A stretch of 64,000 nucleotides of DNA, taken from the NCBI RefSeq assembly GCF_014397005.1, contig NZ_JACGWS010000001.1, positions 248,001 to 312,000 on the forward strand, written 5' to 3'. Shown piece after piece: positions 17,989 to 25,799 of the stretch; the first letter of the stretch is position 1; each line of letters begins with the position of its first letter. This stretch comes from Kordia aestuariivivens (lineage in GTDB: Bacteria > Bacteroidota > Bacteroidia > Flavobacteriales > Flavobacteriaceae). Under the pieces are notes generated by a model. The model did no database searches. It was not told where the DNA came from and saw only the letters and a list, made by a program, of their open reading frames with translations. Both the position numbers and the translations under genes were made by a program.

Positions 17989-18066
17989 ATGCAAAATAAA
18001 GTTTCAAATACAATGTGTTGTATGATGTGTAGCAGAAATGCCGCGGAGGACACCATTGTACGATAA
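17989..18066 (+). CDS. Leader peptide 1, Met/Cys-rich (attenuator)
   Basis: 25-codon ORF starting with ATG 17989, with the run MCCMMC at codons 9-14, so six successive codons demand Met- or Cys-tRNA. Right after the run, GCGGAGG (18043-18049) is complementary, with one G-U pair, to CCTCTGC (18097-18103), the 5' arm of the following terminator. This is the layout of a ribosome-mediated transcription attenuator: stalling on the Met/Cys codons would leave GCGGAGG free to block the terminator; smooth translation to the stop at 18066 would let it form. The downstream genes make homocysteine and methionine precursors. Not an encoded functional protein in my view. Confidence 0.8.
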   Translation: MQNKVSNTMCCMMCSRNAAEDTIVR

Positions 18067-18093
18067 CTTTAAAAAAGCATCCATCAATAATAT

Positions 18094-18122
18094 AAGCCTC
18101 TGCAAACGCAGAGGCTTTTTTC
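18094..18122 (+). terminator. Attenuator terminator 1
   Basis: Stem AAGCCTCTGC (18094-18103) and GCAGAGGCTT (18108-18117), loop AAAC, followed by a T-run. It lies 27 bases after the stop of leader peptide 1 and about 400 bases before metY, so it would end transcription prematurely. Confidence 0.9.
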
Positions 18123-18159
18123 ATGATTATATTTTAAGTTAATTTTTTTTCAAAAACCA

Positions 18160-18291
18160 ATGATGACAATTTTTCAACTAGCAGAATTTACAATTACAAG
18201 CACAGCAATGATGTGTTGTTGTATGATGGTTATGTGCATGGTATGCTGTAACCAACTCCGCTATTATCGAAAAGTTCCTGATAAGCTCTAA
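18160..18291 (+). CDS. Leader peptide 2, Met/Cys-rich (second attenuator in tandem)
   Basis: 43-codon ORF from ATG 18160 (a second ATG follows at 18163) with the run MMCCCMMVMCMVCC at codons 17-30: twelve of fourteen codons are Met or Cys. It is followed 19 bases later by another strong terminator. Within the ORF after the run, CGAAAAGTTCC (~18268-18278) could pair at 8 of 11 positions with the terminator 5' arm, a weaker antiterminator than in leader 1. No separate promoter is visible between leader 1 and leader 2, so both probably act in series on one transcript. The hydrophobic run could also be read as a membrane segment, but position and terminator argue for a leader. Confidence 0.78.
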   Translation: MMTIFQLAEFTITSTAMMCCCMMVMCMVCCNQLRYYRKVPDKL

Positions 18292-18310
18292 CAAGTTTAT
18301 CGCATCTATA

Positions 18311-18354
18311 AAAAAGGTCCTTTTGGTAATATACTTCCAAAAGGACTTTTTTTT
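18311..18354 (+). terminator. Attenuator terminator 2
   Basis: GTCCTTTTGG (18317-18326) pairs with CCAAAAGGAC (18337-18346), extended by AAAAAG with the T-tract, and is followed by eight T. It lies between leader 2 and metY. Confidence 0.9.
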
Positions 18355-18400
18355 GGTTAAAATTCAAACACGCTAAGTGTCACATCGAGCACAGTTGAGA

Positions 18401-18517
18401 TGCATTAGAAAAACAAACAAACACACAAATACACAGAAAAACAAAGAACAAAAAAACAAACGAACAAACAGAAAAACGAATAAACGAACAAATACACACA
18501 TACAAAAACAAGAAAAC
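18401..18517 (+). other. U-poor, A/C-rich untranslated leader of metY
   Basis: About 115 bases made almost only of A, C and G in irregular units such as AAACAAACGAAC and AAATACACAC, nearly without T. It lies after the second terminator and before ATG 18518. An mRNA of this kind should be unstructured. Related tracts precede metZ (23300-23480) and metH (36150-36207). A 1-base-accurate repeat unit is not kept, so it looks like decayed simple repeat. A GAGC.CAGT.GAGA palindrome (18383-18400) lies just before it. Confidence 0.55.
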
Positions 18518-19813
18518 ATGAGCACACAAAAATTCGCAACAAAAGCATTACATTCAGGACACGACACTACAAAAAATGGAGGAACACGAGCCGTTCCAAT
18601 TTACCAGTCAACAGCGTATGTATTCAACAATTCGGATCATGCATCTAACTTATTCGCGTTAGCAGAACCTGGAAACATTTACACCAGAATAAACAATCCA
18701 ACGAATGATATTCTCGAACAACGATTAGCCGCTTTAGAAGGTGGAATTGCAGCAGTAGTGACAGCTTCAGGAACGGCGGCGATTGCCACAACATTACTCA
18801 CATTACTCAGAGCAGGCGATCACATTGTAGCTTCCAACAGTTTATATGGCGGAACCTATAATCTACTCAATGTGACGCTTCCGCGATTGGGAATTACGAC
18901 AACTTTTGTAGATCCAGATGATGAAAACAGTTTCAGCGACGCAGTTCAAGAAAATACAAGAGCTGTTTTCATTGAATCTTTAGGGAATCCGAAACTAGAT
19001 GTTTTAGACCTTGAGAAAATTTCGGCGCAAGCCAAAGCAAACAAAATTCCTTTAATCGTCGACAATACGATTGCCACTCCATACTTACTGAATCCTATCA
19101 AATACGGCGCAAACATTGTCATTCACTCACTTACCAAATACATCAACGGAAACGGAACTGCCTTAGGTGGTGCCATTATTGACGCAGGAACCTTTGATTG
19201 GACGAACGGAAAATTCCCAGAATTCACAGAACCTTCTGCGGGTTATCACGGTTTAGTATACAGCGAAGCACTAAAAGAAGCGGCATTTATCGCGAAAGTT
19301 CGTATTGAAGGATTGCGAGATTTTGGTTCAGCATTAAGTCCATTCAACGCGTTTCAAATTATACAAGGATTGGAAACCTTACCAATTCGCATCAAGCAGC
19401 ACAGTCAAAACGCACTCGAATTGGCAACCTGGTTGCAAACGCAAGAAGCCGTTGCTTGGGTAAACTATCCAGGGTTGGAAACGAGCAACTATCTGGCTTT
19501 AGCCAAAAAATACTTGCCAGAAGGACAAAGCGGAATTGTAACGTTTGGAATCAAAGCAGGATTTGAAGCAGCAAAACGCATTGCAGACGAAACACAAGTG
19601 TTCTCGCTCTTAGCAAATATTGGCGATACAAAATCACTCATCATTCATCCAGCAAGTACCACACACCAACAATTAAACACGGAACAACAAGCTTCTACTG
19701 GTGTGACACAAGATTTAATTCGTTTATCGGTTGGTTTGGAAGATGTAGAAGATTTGAAAGCAGATTTACAAACTGTATTCGAAAAGATAACCGCAGGAAT
19801 TCCAGCATCCTAA
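18518..19813 (+). CDS. metY: O-acetylhomoserine aminocarboxypropyltransferase / sulfhydrylase
   Basis: PLP enzyme that makes homocysteine from O-acetylhomoserine and sulfide. Start set at ATG 18518: the upstream in-frame extension runs through the A/C-rich leader and encodes only a Lys/Thr/Asn repeat. 431 residues, normal for the family. Features: TKALHSGHD at the start, YTRINNPTNDILEQRLAALEGG (split here as the substrate/PLP loop YTRINNPTND), the phosphate-binding ASGTAAI, and the PLP-Lys motif HSLTKYINGNG. It is first gene of metY-metX-thrA, 10 bp before metX, under the tandem leader attenuators. Confidence 0.93.
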   Translation: MSTQKFATKALHSGHDTTKNGGTRAVPIYQSTAYVFNNSDHASNLFALAEPGNIYTRINNPTNDILEQRLAALEGGIAAVVTASGTAAIATTLLTLLRAGDHIVASNSLYGGTYNLLNVTLPRLGITTTFVDPDDENSFSDAVQENTRAVFIESLGNPKLDVLDLEKISAQAKANKIPLIVDNTIATPYLLNPIKYGANIVIHSLTKYINGNGTALGGAIIDAGTFDWTNGKFPEFTEPSAGYHGLVYSEALKEAAFIAKVRIEGLRDFGSALSPFNAFQIIQGLETLPIRIKQHSQNALELATWLQTQEAVAWVNYPGLETSNYLALAKKYLPEGQSGIVTFGIKAGFEAAKRIADETQVFSLLANIGDTKSLIIHPASTTHQQLNTEQQASTGVTQDLIRLSVGLEDVEDLKADLQTVFEKITAGIPAS

Positions 19814-19823
19814 ACCATATATT

Positions 19824-20813
19824 TTGAGAGAGAAAATAGCACATATATCTATTACCGATTTTTTCACAGAAAGTGGCGCGTATTATCCGAACCTAAAGTT
19901 GAGTTATCAGCTTGCGGGTTCGGATAACGCAGATGCGCCGATTGTGTTGGTCAATCATGCTTTAACGGGGAACTCCGAAGTCACAGGCGAAAATGGTTGG
20001 TGGAAATCACTCATTGGCGATGGAAAATGTATTGATACAAATCATTTTAAAGTTTTAAGTTTTGACATTCCAGGCAATGGTTTTTTGCGCGAAGCAGCAC
20101 TCATCAAACAGTATAAAGATTTTGTTGCGAGAGATATTGCGAAGATTTTTATCAGAGGATTGGAACATTTAAAAATCAATACATTATTTGCGGCTATTGG
20201 CGGATCGTTAGGCGGTGGAATTGTTTGGGAAATGGCGGTTTTAGAACCAAATTTGATTCAAAATTTAATCCCGATTGCTTCCGATTGGAAATCGACCGAT
20301 TGGTTGATTGCGAATTGCTTCTTGCAAGAACGCATTCTAGAAAATTCGAGCAATCCGATTGAAGATGCACGCATTCATGCCATGTTGTGTTACCGAACGC
20401 CATTTTCACTCAAAGTAAAATTTCAGCGGACGCTACATAAAGAAAAAAATATTTTTAATACGGAAAGTTGGTTGCTCCATCACGGAGAAAAATTACAACA
20501 GCGTTTTCAATTATCCGCATACAAACTGATGAATCAACTCTTAAAAACAATTGACATTACCAGAGGTCGCGAATCGTTGGAAAAAGTTGCAGCGCCGATT
20601 GCGGGAAACATTCACATTATTAGTATTAATAGTGACATCTTTTTTTCGCCTGACGAAGATATAGAAACCTACAGAAGACTCAAGCGCGTGAAGGCAAATG
20701 TGTATCATGATGAAATACAATCCATTCATGGGCACGACGCTTTTTTAATGGAATACAGACAATTAAGTCATTTGCTCAGAAACATATTTCAAGTACAAAA
20801 ATCATCAATTTGA
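19824..20813 (+). CDS. metX: Homoserine O-acetyltransferase (alpha/beta hydrolase fold)
   Basis: Acyl transfer from acetyl-CoA to homoserine, supplying the MetY substrate. 329 residues, alpha/beta hydrolase fold with nucleophile Ser128 in GGSLGGG, the oxyanion-type NHALTGN (44-50), the catalytic Asp in SDIFFSPDED (~283) and His in IHGHDAFL. The start is TTG 19824; there is no earlier ATG and the next internal ATG would remove the core. It is slightly shorter than typical MetX (~350-380). Position between metY and the aspartate kinase/homoserine dehydrogenase supports the call. Confidence 0.88.
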   Translation: MREKIAHISITDFFTESGAYYPNLKLSYQLAGSDNADAPIVLVNHALTGNSEVTGENGWWKSLIGDGKCIDTNHFKVLSFDIPGNGFLREAALIKQYKDFVARDIAKIFIRGLEHLKINTLFAAIGGSLGGGIVWEMAVLEPNLIQNLIPIASDWKSTDWLIANCFLQERILENSSNPIEDARIHAMLCYRTPFSLKVKFQRTLHKEKNIFNTESWLLHHGEKLQQRFQLSAYKLMNQLLKTIDITRGRESLEKVAAPIAGNIHIISINSDIFFSPDEDIETYRRLKRVKANVYHDEIQSIHGHDAFLMEYRQLSHLLRNIFQVQKSSI

Positions 20814-20830
20814 TATAAAAAAAATAAGCT

Positions 20831-23233
20831 ATGAAGATATTGAAATTTGGTGGAAAATCACTTGCGAACGGAAAAGGAATTAAAACGGCAATTCAGATTA
20901 TAAAAGATAAAGCGCAGCAGGAAGGAAATATTGCAGTTGTACTATCGGCGCGCGGAAATGCTACGGATGAATTGTTGGAAATGCTGGAAAAAGCTGCTCG
21001 CAAAGAAACGTACCATGAACAATTGACGGCGTTTAAAGCATATCAAAGTCAAACAGATAGATCGCTCGATTTTTCGGAAGAGTTTACAACCTTGGAAAAT
21101 CTATTTCAAGGAGTTTCTTTATTGGGCGATTATTCTGAAAAAATAAAAGATCAAGTTGCATCGCAAGGCGAAATTATCTCAGCGAAATTGGTCACTAATT
21201 TATTAAAGAAAGAAGGTGTAAATGCACATTATACAGATACCCGAAAGCTGATAAAAACGGATGATGTTTTCGGAAATGCGAGACCTTTGGATGTAATTTC
21301 GAGAAGAAATGTGATCAATCATTTTAAATCGTACAACGGAACAACGGTTAATATTGTGACAGGTTTTATAGGATCGAATCAAAACAATGAAACGACAACA
21401 TTGGGGAGAAACGGAAGTAATTATACAGCAGCTTTGTTAGCGAATTTTTTAGATGCTGAAGAATTACAAAATTATACACATGTCGATGGAATTTTCACCG
21501 CAAATCCTGATTTAGTGGCTGACGCCAGAAAAATTGCTGAATTATCTTTTAATGAAGCAAATGAATTGGCAACGTTTGGCGCGCACATTTTACATGCAAA
21601 AACGATTGTTCCGTTGATTGAAAAAAACATTCCATTGCGAATTTTGAATACGTTCAATAGTTCCGATAATGGAACGGTGATTACGCAAAAAACAAACACA
21701 AAAGGCATCAAATCGATTTCGGTATTAGACACTGTTGCGTTGATCAATTTAGAAGGTAGAGGTTTGCTCGGTAGAGTTGGTGTGGATGCACGAATTTTTA
21801 GAACCTTAGGCGAAAATGAGATCAATGTGAGTATTATTTCGCAAGGTTCATCGGAACGTGGTATTGGTTTGGTAATTGATGCAGACAAAGCTTCCAAAGC
21901 TATTGTTAGTTTAGAAAAAGAGTTTGAAAATGATTTCTATACAAAAGATGTCAATAAAATATCAGTTATAGATGATGTTGCTGTCATTTCGATTGTTGGT
22001 CAAGATTTGAGCGAATTTCACAAGCCGTATAACGCATTGATAAAGAATCAAATTGTTCCGATTTTGTTTAATAATACGGTTTCAGGTAAAAACGTGAGTT
22101 TGGTCGTGAAGAAGTCACAATTACACAAAGCTATCAACGTGATTCACGGCCAAATCTTCGGAATTTCTAAAAAAATAAACATTGCTGTTTTTGGAAAAGG
22201 ATTGGTCGGTGGCACATTGCTCGATCAAATTGTACACAGTAAAACAGCTATTTTAGATAAAAATAACATCAAGCTAAATGTATTCGCTATTGCAGATTCA
22301 CAACATGTGTATTTAGACAAAAACGGCATTGCAGACGATTGGAAATTTGAATTTCAACAACAAAAAACGGCATATACATTACAACAAATTATAGATTACG
22401 CGAAAGCGCACCATTTAGAAAACCTCATTGCGGTTGACACAACGGCGAGTAAAGATTTTATTCATGATTATATAAGTTTAGTTAAAAATGGCTTTGATTT
22501 GGTTTCGGCAAATAAAATTGCAAATACAGTTGAATATTCGTTCTATCAAGAATTGAGAACGCAGCTTCAAAAGTATCAAAAAAATTATTTGTACGAAACC
22601 AATGTTGGGGCTGGATTGCCATTGATAGACACGATTAAATTATTGCATAAATCGGGTGAAAAAATTAAAAAAATTCGCGGTGTATTTTCGGGTTCATTAA
22701 GTTATCTGTTTAATACGTATTCAGTGGAAGATATTCCGTTTAGTATGGTATTGAAACAAGCCGAAGAAAAAGGGTTTACCGAACCGGATGCACGTGAAGA
22801 TTTATCGGGAAATGATGTGGCTCGAAAGTTATTAATTCTTGCCAGAGAATTGGACTTAAAACATGAATTATCAGACATCACGATTCAAAATTTATTACCA
22901 GCACATTTACAAGCAATCAATCTGCAACTATTCAAAAAAAGTATCACAGATTTAGATCAAACATATACACTCATCAAAGCAAATCAAAAGGAACATCATG
23001 TATTACGGTATGTTGGCGATTTATCTACAGAAACAGGAATTTTGGAAGTAAAGTTAATTTCTGTGCCGAGCAATAGTGCCTTGGGACAAATAAAAGGCTC
23101 GGATTCTATTTTCGAGATTTACACAGAAGCGTACGCAGCACAACCATTAGTCATTCAAGGTGCCGGAGCTGGCGCGGCGGTTACGGCAAGAGGTGTTTTT
23201 GGAGATATATTACGTTTAACGGAGAAATTGTAG
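20831..23233 (+). CDS. thrA: Bifunctional aspartate kinase / homoserine dehydrogenase I
   Basis: 800 residues, close to the ~820 of E. coli ThrA. N-terminal aspartokinase (1-~275) begins KFGGKSLANG; a central regulatory ACT region (~300-440) contains GRGLLGRVGVDARIF and SQGSSERGIG; C-terminal homoserine dehydrogenase (~447-800) has the NAD(P) loop FGKGLVGGTLLDQI and the substrate loop TNVGAGLPLIDTIK. It supplies homoserine to metX and, elsewhere, to threonine. Being in the metY-metX operon suggests this copy serves methionine. Its stop codon lies inside a small hairpin (GTAGACT/AGTCTAC, 23230-23255). Confidence 0.95.
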   Translation: MKILKFGGKSLANGKGIKTAIQIIKDKAQQEGNIAVVLSARGNATDELLEMLEKAARKETYHEQLTAFKAYQSQTDRSLDFSEEFTTLENLFQGVSLLGDYSEKIKDQVASQGEIISAKLVTNLLKKEGVNAHYTDTRKLIKTDDVFGNARPLDVISRRNVINHFKSYNGTTVNIVTGFIGSNQNNETTTLGRNGSNYTAALLANFLDAEELQNYTHVDGIFTANPDLVADARKIAELSFNEANELATFGAHILHAKTIVPLIEKNIPLRILNTFNSSDNGTVITQKTNTKGIKSISVLDTVALINLEGRGLLGRVGVDARIFRTLGENEINVSIISQGSSERGIGLVIDADKASKAIVSLEKEFENDFYTKDVNKISVIDDVAVISIVGQDLSEFHKPYNALIKNQIVPILFNNTVSGKNVSLVVKKSQLHKAINVIHGQIFGISKKINIAVFGKGLVGGTLLDQIVHSKTAILDKNNIKLNVFAIADSQHVYLDKNGIADDWKFEFQQQKTAYTLQQIIDYAKAHHLENLIAVDTTASKDFIHDYISLVKNGFDLVSANKIANTVEYSFYQELRTQLQKYQKNYLYETNVGAGLPLIDTIKLLHKSGEKIKKIRGVFSGSLSYLFNTYSVEDIPFSMVLKQAEEKGFTEPDAREDLSGNDVARKLLILARELDLKHELSDITIQNLLPAHLQAINLQLFKKSITDLDQTYTLIKANQKEHHVLRYVGDLSTETGILEVKLISVPSNSALGQIKGSDSIFEIYTEAYAAQPLVIQGAGAGAAVTARGVFGDILRLTEKL

Positions 23234-23480
23234 ACTTCGACTCCGTTCAGTCTACGTTTGAAATTTAGAGGTTTATAAGTTTAGACTATAAAAGAAGCGA
23301 ATCGAAAGAAAAACAATCAACAAATCAACAAATCAACAAAAATAAAAGTTTATGAGTTGATAAGTTTACTAGTTTATAAAAAACGAATTAACAGAAAAAC
23401 AAATCGACAAAGGAGCAAAGCGACTAAAAAAAGTCTAACAATCCAAAAAACTAACAAGTCTAATAAAGTCTCAACGAACA
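23234..23480 (+). other. Spacer between thrA and metZ
   Basis: Contains the hairpin at 23230-23255, which holds the palindrome core TTCGACTCCGTTCA, and then a mostly U-poor tract rich in AATCAACAAATC and AACAGAAAAACAAATC units up to the metZ start. No TAnnTTTG promoter is clear, so metZ may be read through from thrA. No coding sequence seen. Confidence 0.5.
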
Positions 23481-24650
23481 ATGAATTCAAATTATATAGA
23501 AACACAAGCCATTCGGACACAACTAGAACGCTCGTCTTTCTTAGAACATTCCAATCCGTTATATCTAACATCAAGTTTTGTTTTTGAAGATGCGGAAGAT
23601 ATGCGCGCTTCCTTTGCGGAAGAAAAAAAACGAAACATTTACAGTCGATTTACCAATCCGAACACGTCTGAATTCGTATCTAAAATCTGTAAAATGGAAG
23701 GCGCAACTGACGGTCATGCATTTGCTACAGGAATGTCTGCGGTATTTTCAACCTTTGCAGCATTGTTAAATAGCGGCGATCATATTGTATCATCACGTTC
23801 AATATTTGGCTCAACGCATAGTTTATTTACGAAGTTTTTACCAAAATGGAATATAGAAACCAGTTATTTCAAAGTAAACGAGATAGATAAAATTGAATCA
23901 TTAATCAAACCAAATACTAAAGTCCTTTATGCAGAATCGCCAACAAATCCAGCCGTTGACATTTTAGATTTAGAAGTTTTAGGTAAAATTGCCAAAAAGC
24001 ACAATCTTATCTTAATTATTGACAATTGCTTTGCAACGCCGTATTTGCAGCAACCTATTAAATTTGGCGCAGATTTAGTCATTCATTCTGCAACAAAATT
24101 GATTGACGGACAAGGTCGTGTATTGGGTGGCGTTACTGTTGGGCGAGAAGATTTAATTCGGGAAATCTACCTATTTTCAAGAAATACAGGTCCTGCATTG
24201 TCGCCTTTTAATGCGTGGATTTTATCTAAAAGTTTAGAAACCTTGGTGGTGCATGTCGATCGACATTGCGAAAATGCATTGAAGATTGCAGAATTTTTAG
24301 AGAATCATCCAGAGGTAAATTGGGTAAAATATCCGTTTCTAAAATCGCATCCGCAATACGAAATTGCCAAAAAACAAATGAAACTAGGCGGAAACGTAGT
24401 TGCTTTTGAAGTGAAAGGCGGGATTGAAGCTGGGCGAAAATTTTTGAATACTATAAAAATGTGTTCGTTGTCTGCAAACTTAGGTGACACGCGAAGTATT
24501 GTAACGCATCCAGCATCAACCACACATAGTAAGCTTTCTGTGGAAGATCGTTTGGAAACGAGTATTACAGATGGACTCATTCGTATTTCCGTAGGATTGG
24601 AAAATGTAAACGACATTATGCAAGATGTACAACAAGCACTTGCAACCTAA
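23481..24650 (+). CDS. metZ: O-succinylhomoserine sulfhydrylase-type trans-sulfuration enzyme
   Basis: 389-residue PLP enzyme of the Cys/Met metabolism family, the usual length for MetZ. PLP motifs: YSRFTNPNTSEF (~54-65), ATGMSAVFS (~83-91), and HSATKLIDGQG with the PLP-Lys. It would make homocysteine from an acylated homoserine and sulfide, or act as a cystathionine synthase/lyase. The window thus has two sulfhydrylases, this one and metY; they are clearly different subfamilies (389 versus 431 residues). A terminator follows at 24683-24731. Confidence 0.87.
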   Translation: MNSNYIETQAIRTQLERSSFLEHSNPLYLTSSFVFEDAEDMRASFAEEKKRNIYSRFTNPNTSEFVSKICKMEGATDGHAFATGMSAVFSTFAALLNSGDHIVSSRSIFGSTHSLFTKFLPKWNIETSYFKVNEIDKIESLIKPNTKVLYAESPTNPAVDILDLEVLGKIAKKHNLILIIDNCFATPYLQQPIKFGADLVIHSATKLIDGQGRVLGGVTVGREDLIREIYLFSRNTGPALSPFNAWILSKSLETLVVHVDRHCENALKIAEFLENHPEVNWVKYPFLKSHPQYEIAKKQMKLGGNVVAFEVKGGIEAGRKFLNTIKMCSLSANLGDTRSIVTHPASTTHSKLSVEDRLETSITDGLIRISVGLENVNDIMQDVQQALAT

Positions 24651-24682
24651 TATAAAATTCTTTTTTTTCATGTATATGACAG

Positions 24683-24731
24683 AAAAGGTTTTGATTGTAA
24701 TTATAAAGATTCAATTGAGACCTTTTTCTTT
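24683..24731 (+). terminator. Terminator after metZ
   Basis: AAAAGGT (24683-24689) pairs with ACCTTTT (24720-24726), continued imperfectly by TTGATTG/CAATTGA, followed by a T-rich tail. After it, 24745-24770 holds one copy of the GAGCGCGGTCGAGA palindrome. Confidence 0.65.
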
Positions 24732-24870
24732 TACATATGAAAATGTCATTTTGAGCGCGGTCGAGAAATCTTTGTAACTACTAATCGTAAAAGTATTTCT
24801 TTCCAACAATCCAATAAGTCTAACAGATCCAAAGCGTTCACATTGAGCAGAATCGAAGCGAATTGCTAAG

Positions 24871-24885
24871 TACGGTATTCCCGTA
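24871..24885 (+). promoter_or_regulatory. Palindrome TACGG-TATTC-CCGTA, candidate operator of the peptide genes
   Basis: A perfect 5-bp inverted repeat with 5-base spacer, 57 bases before the start of the first precursor peptide. The same palindrome occurs at 25614-25627, 30410-30424 and 34267-34281. Regulator unknown. Confidence 0.6.
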
Positions 24886-24942
24886 ATTCATCCTTTAAAA
24901 TATTTAGTATCTTTTCATGTATTAACTTAAAATATTGTAAAT

Positions 24943-25182
24943 ATGAAAAAAAAGAACCTAAAAAGCTTAGCGCTTAACAGAAAAACAATCTCCAATCTTG
25001 ATGCAACAAACAGCAAAGGTGGAGTCGCTCCAACAGTACTATGTATATTAACAATAGATGATATTAATGGCGGAAATATCTGTCTTCGGTCGGTTAAATG
25101 TCTTCAGACAGACGGTTGTGTCAGTATTTTTCAAACATGTATTACACAAACGGAATTCCCTACATGTAGAGATTGTAACTAA
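24943..25182 (+). CDS. Lanthipeptide-type precursor peptide (class I leader)
   Basis: 79 residues. The leader begins MKKKNLKSLALNRKTISNL and ends at the double glycine at residues 26-27, as in Bacteroidota class I lanthipeptide precursors. The 52-residue core holds seven Cys and several Ser/Thr. Its sister follows 20 bp downstream with all seven Cys conserved. No LanB/LanC, protease or transporter gene is in the window, so modification must come from elsewhere, or the peptide is not modified. Preceded by the TACGG palindrome. Confidence 0.82.
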   Translation: MKKKNLKSLALNRKTISNLDATNSKGGVAPTVLCILTIDDINGGNICLRSVKCLQTDGCVSIFQTCITQTEFPTCRDCN

Positions 25183-25202
25183 GAATCAAAAATAGTAAAA
25201 TC

Positions 25203-25445
25203 ATGAAAAAAAAGAATCTAAAAAGCTTATCGCTTAACAGAAAAACGATCTCTAATTTTGACGCGTCAAGTAATAGAGGTGGAGCTGGTGGAACAGTACT
25301 CTGTGTATTTACAGTGCCTAACCCAGATGGTGTAAATACCTGTCTTCAATCAGTTGAATGTCTTCAAACGCAAAAAGGTTGTGCAAGTGTTCTGATCACG
25401 TGTCTCCCACCAACAGAATTTCTAACATGTAGAAATTGTGTGTAA
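25203..25445 (+). CDS. Lanthipeptide-type precursor peptide, sister of the previous gene
   Basis: 80 residues, leader MKKKNLKSLSLNRKTISNF, GG at residues 26-27, seven Cys in the core aligned to those of the upstream peptide (shared TVLC, CLQ..ECLQT, TEF.TCR.C). The pair is a tandem duplication, read from one promoter and ended by the terminator at 25471-25495. Core differs in spacing by one residue. Confidence 0.82.
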   Translation: MKKKNLKSLSLNRKTISNFDASSNRGGAGGTVLCVFTVPNPDGVNTCLQSVECLQTQKGCASVLITCLPPTEFLTCRNCV

Positions 25446-25470
25446 AATCAACATTATAATGTATAAAGGC

Positions 25471-25496
25471 AAGCGAACTTCGGTTCGCTTTTTTTG
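25471..25496 (+). terminator. Terminator after the peptide pair
   Basis: AAGCGAAC, tetraloop TTCG, GTTCGCTT (25471-25490), then T-run. An almost identical hairpin follows the small peptide at 45610-45750. Confidence 0.92.
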
Positions 25497-25613
25497 TACA
25501 ATAAACTAATTAAAACTACGATTTTATTCGTTGTTTTATAAGGTGTGAAGTATTGCTGAAAAGCCATAGAAATAAGCGTTTGTCGAGAAAACTTAAAAAG
25601 CGCGCCTATTTTT

Positions 25614-25627
25614 TACGGAAAACCGTA
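25614..25627 (+). promoter_or_regulatory. Palindrome TACGG-AAAA-CCGTA upstream of the large T9SS gene
   Basis: Perfect inverted repeat with 4-base spacer, extended to TTTTACGG/CCGTAAA. It is 172 bases before ATG 25800 and matches the palindromes of three peptide genes. The remaining bases of 25446-25799 hold a small hairpin ATTTCATTTTCGATGAAGT (~25680) and nothing coding. Confidence 0.5.
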
Positions 25628-25799
25628 AACATCTTTAAATTAGTAGTGTGCATGTATGTGTGTTCATCAGGAAAAACGATTTCATTTTCGATGAAGTGTT
25701 GAATAAAAGGGTTGAAATGCAGTTATCTAAGGTTGATTGAAAAGATATATTAACTACTTTTAGGGTCTAATATAGCATGAACTACCTAATCCCCAAACT

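Noticed and set aside
18377-18517. N-terminal extension of metY (47 extra residues, Lys/Thr/Asn-rich)
   Set aside because: It translates the U-poor leader, has no family similarity, and begins at a non-ATG codon overlapping a palindromic repeat. ATG 18518 gives the normal length.
23357-23587. 76-residue rightward ORF before and into metZ
   Set aside because: Translates the A-rich spacer in another frame and runs into metZ; no leader or motif.
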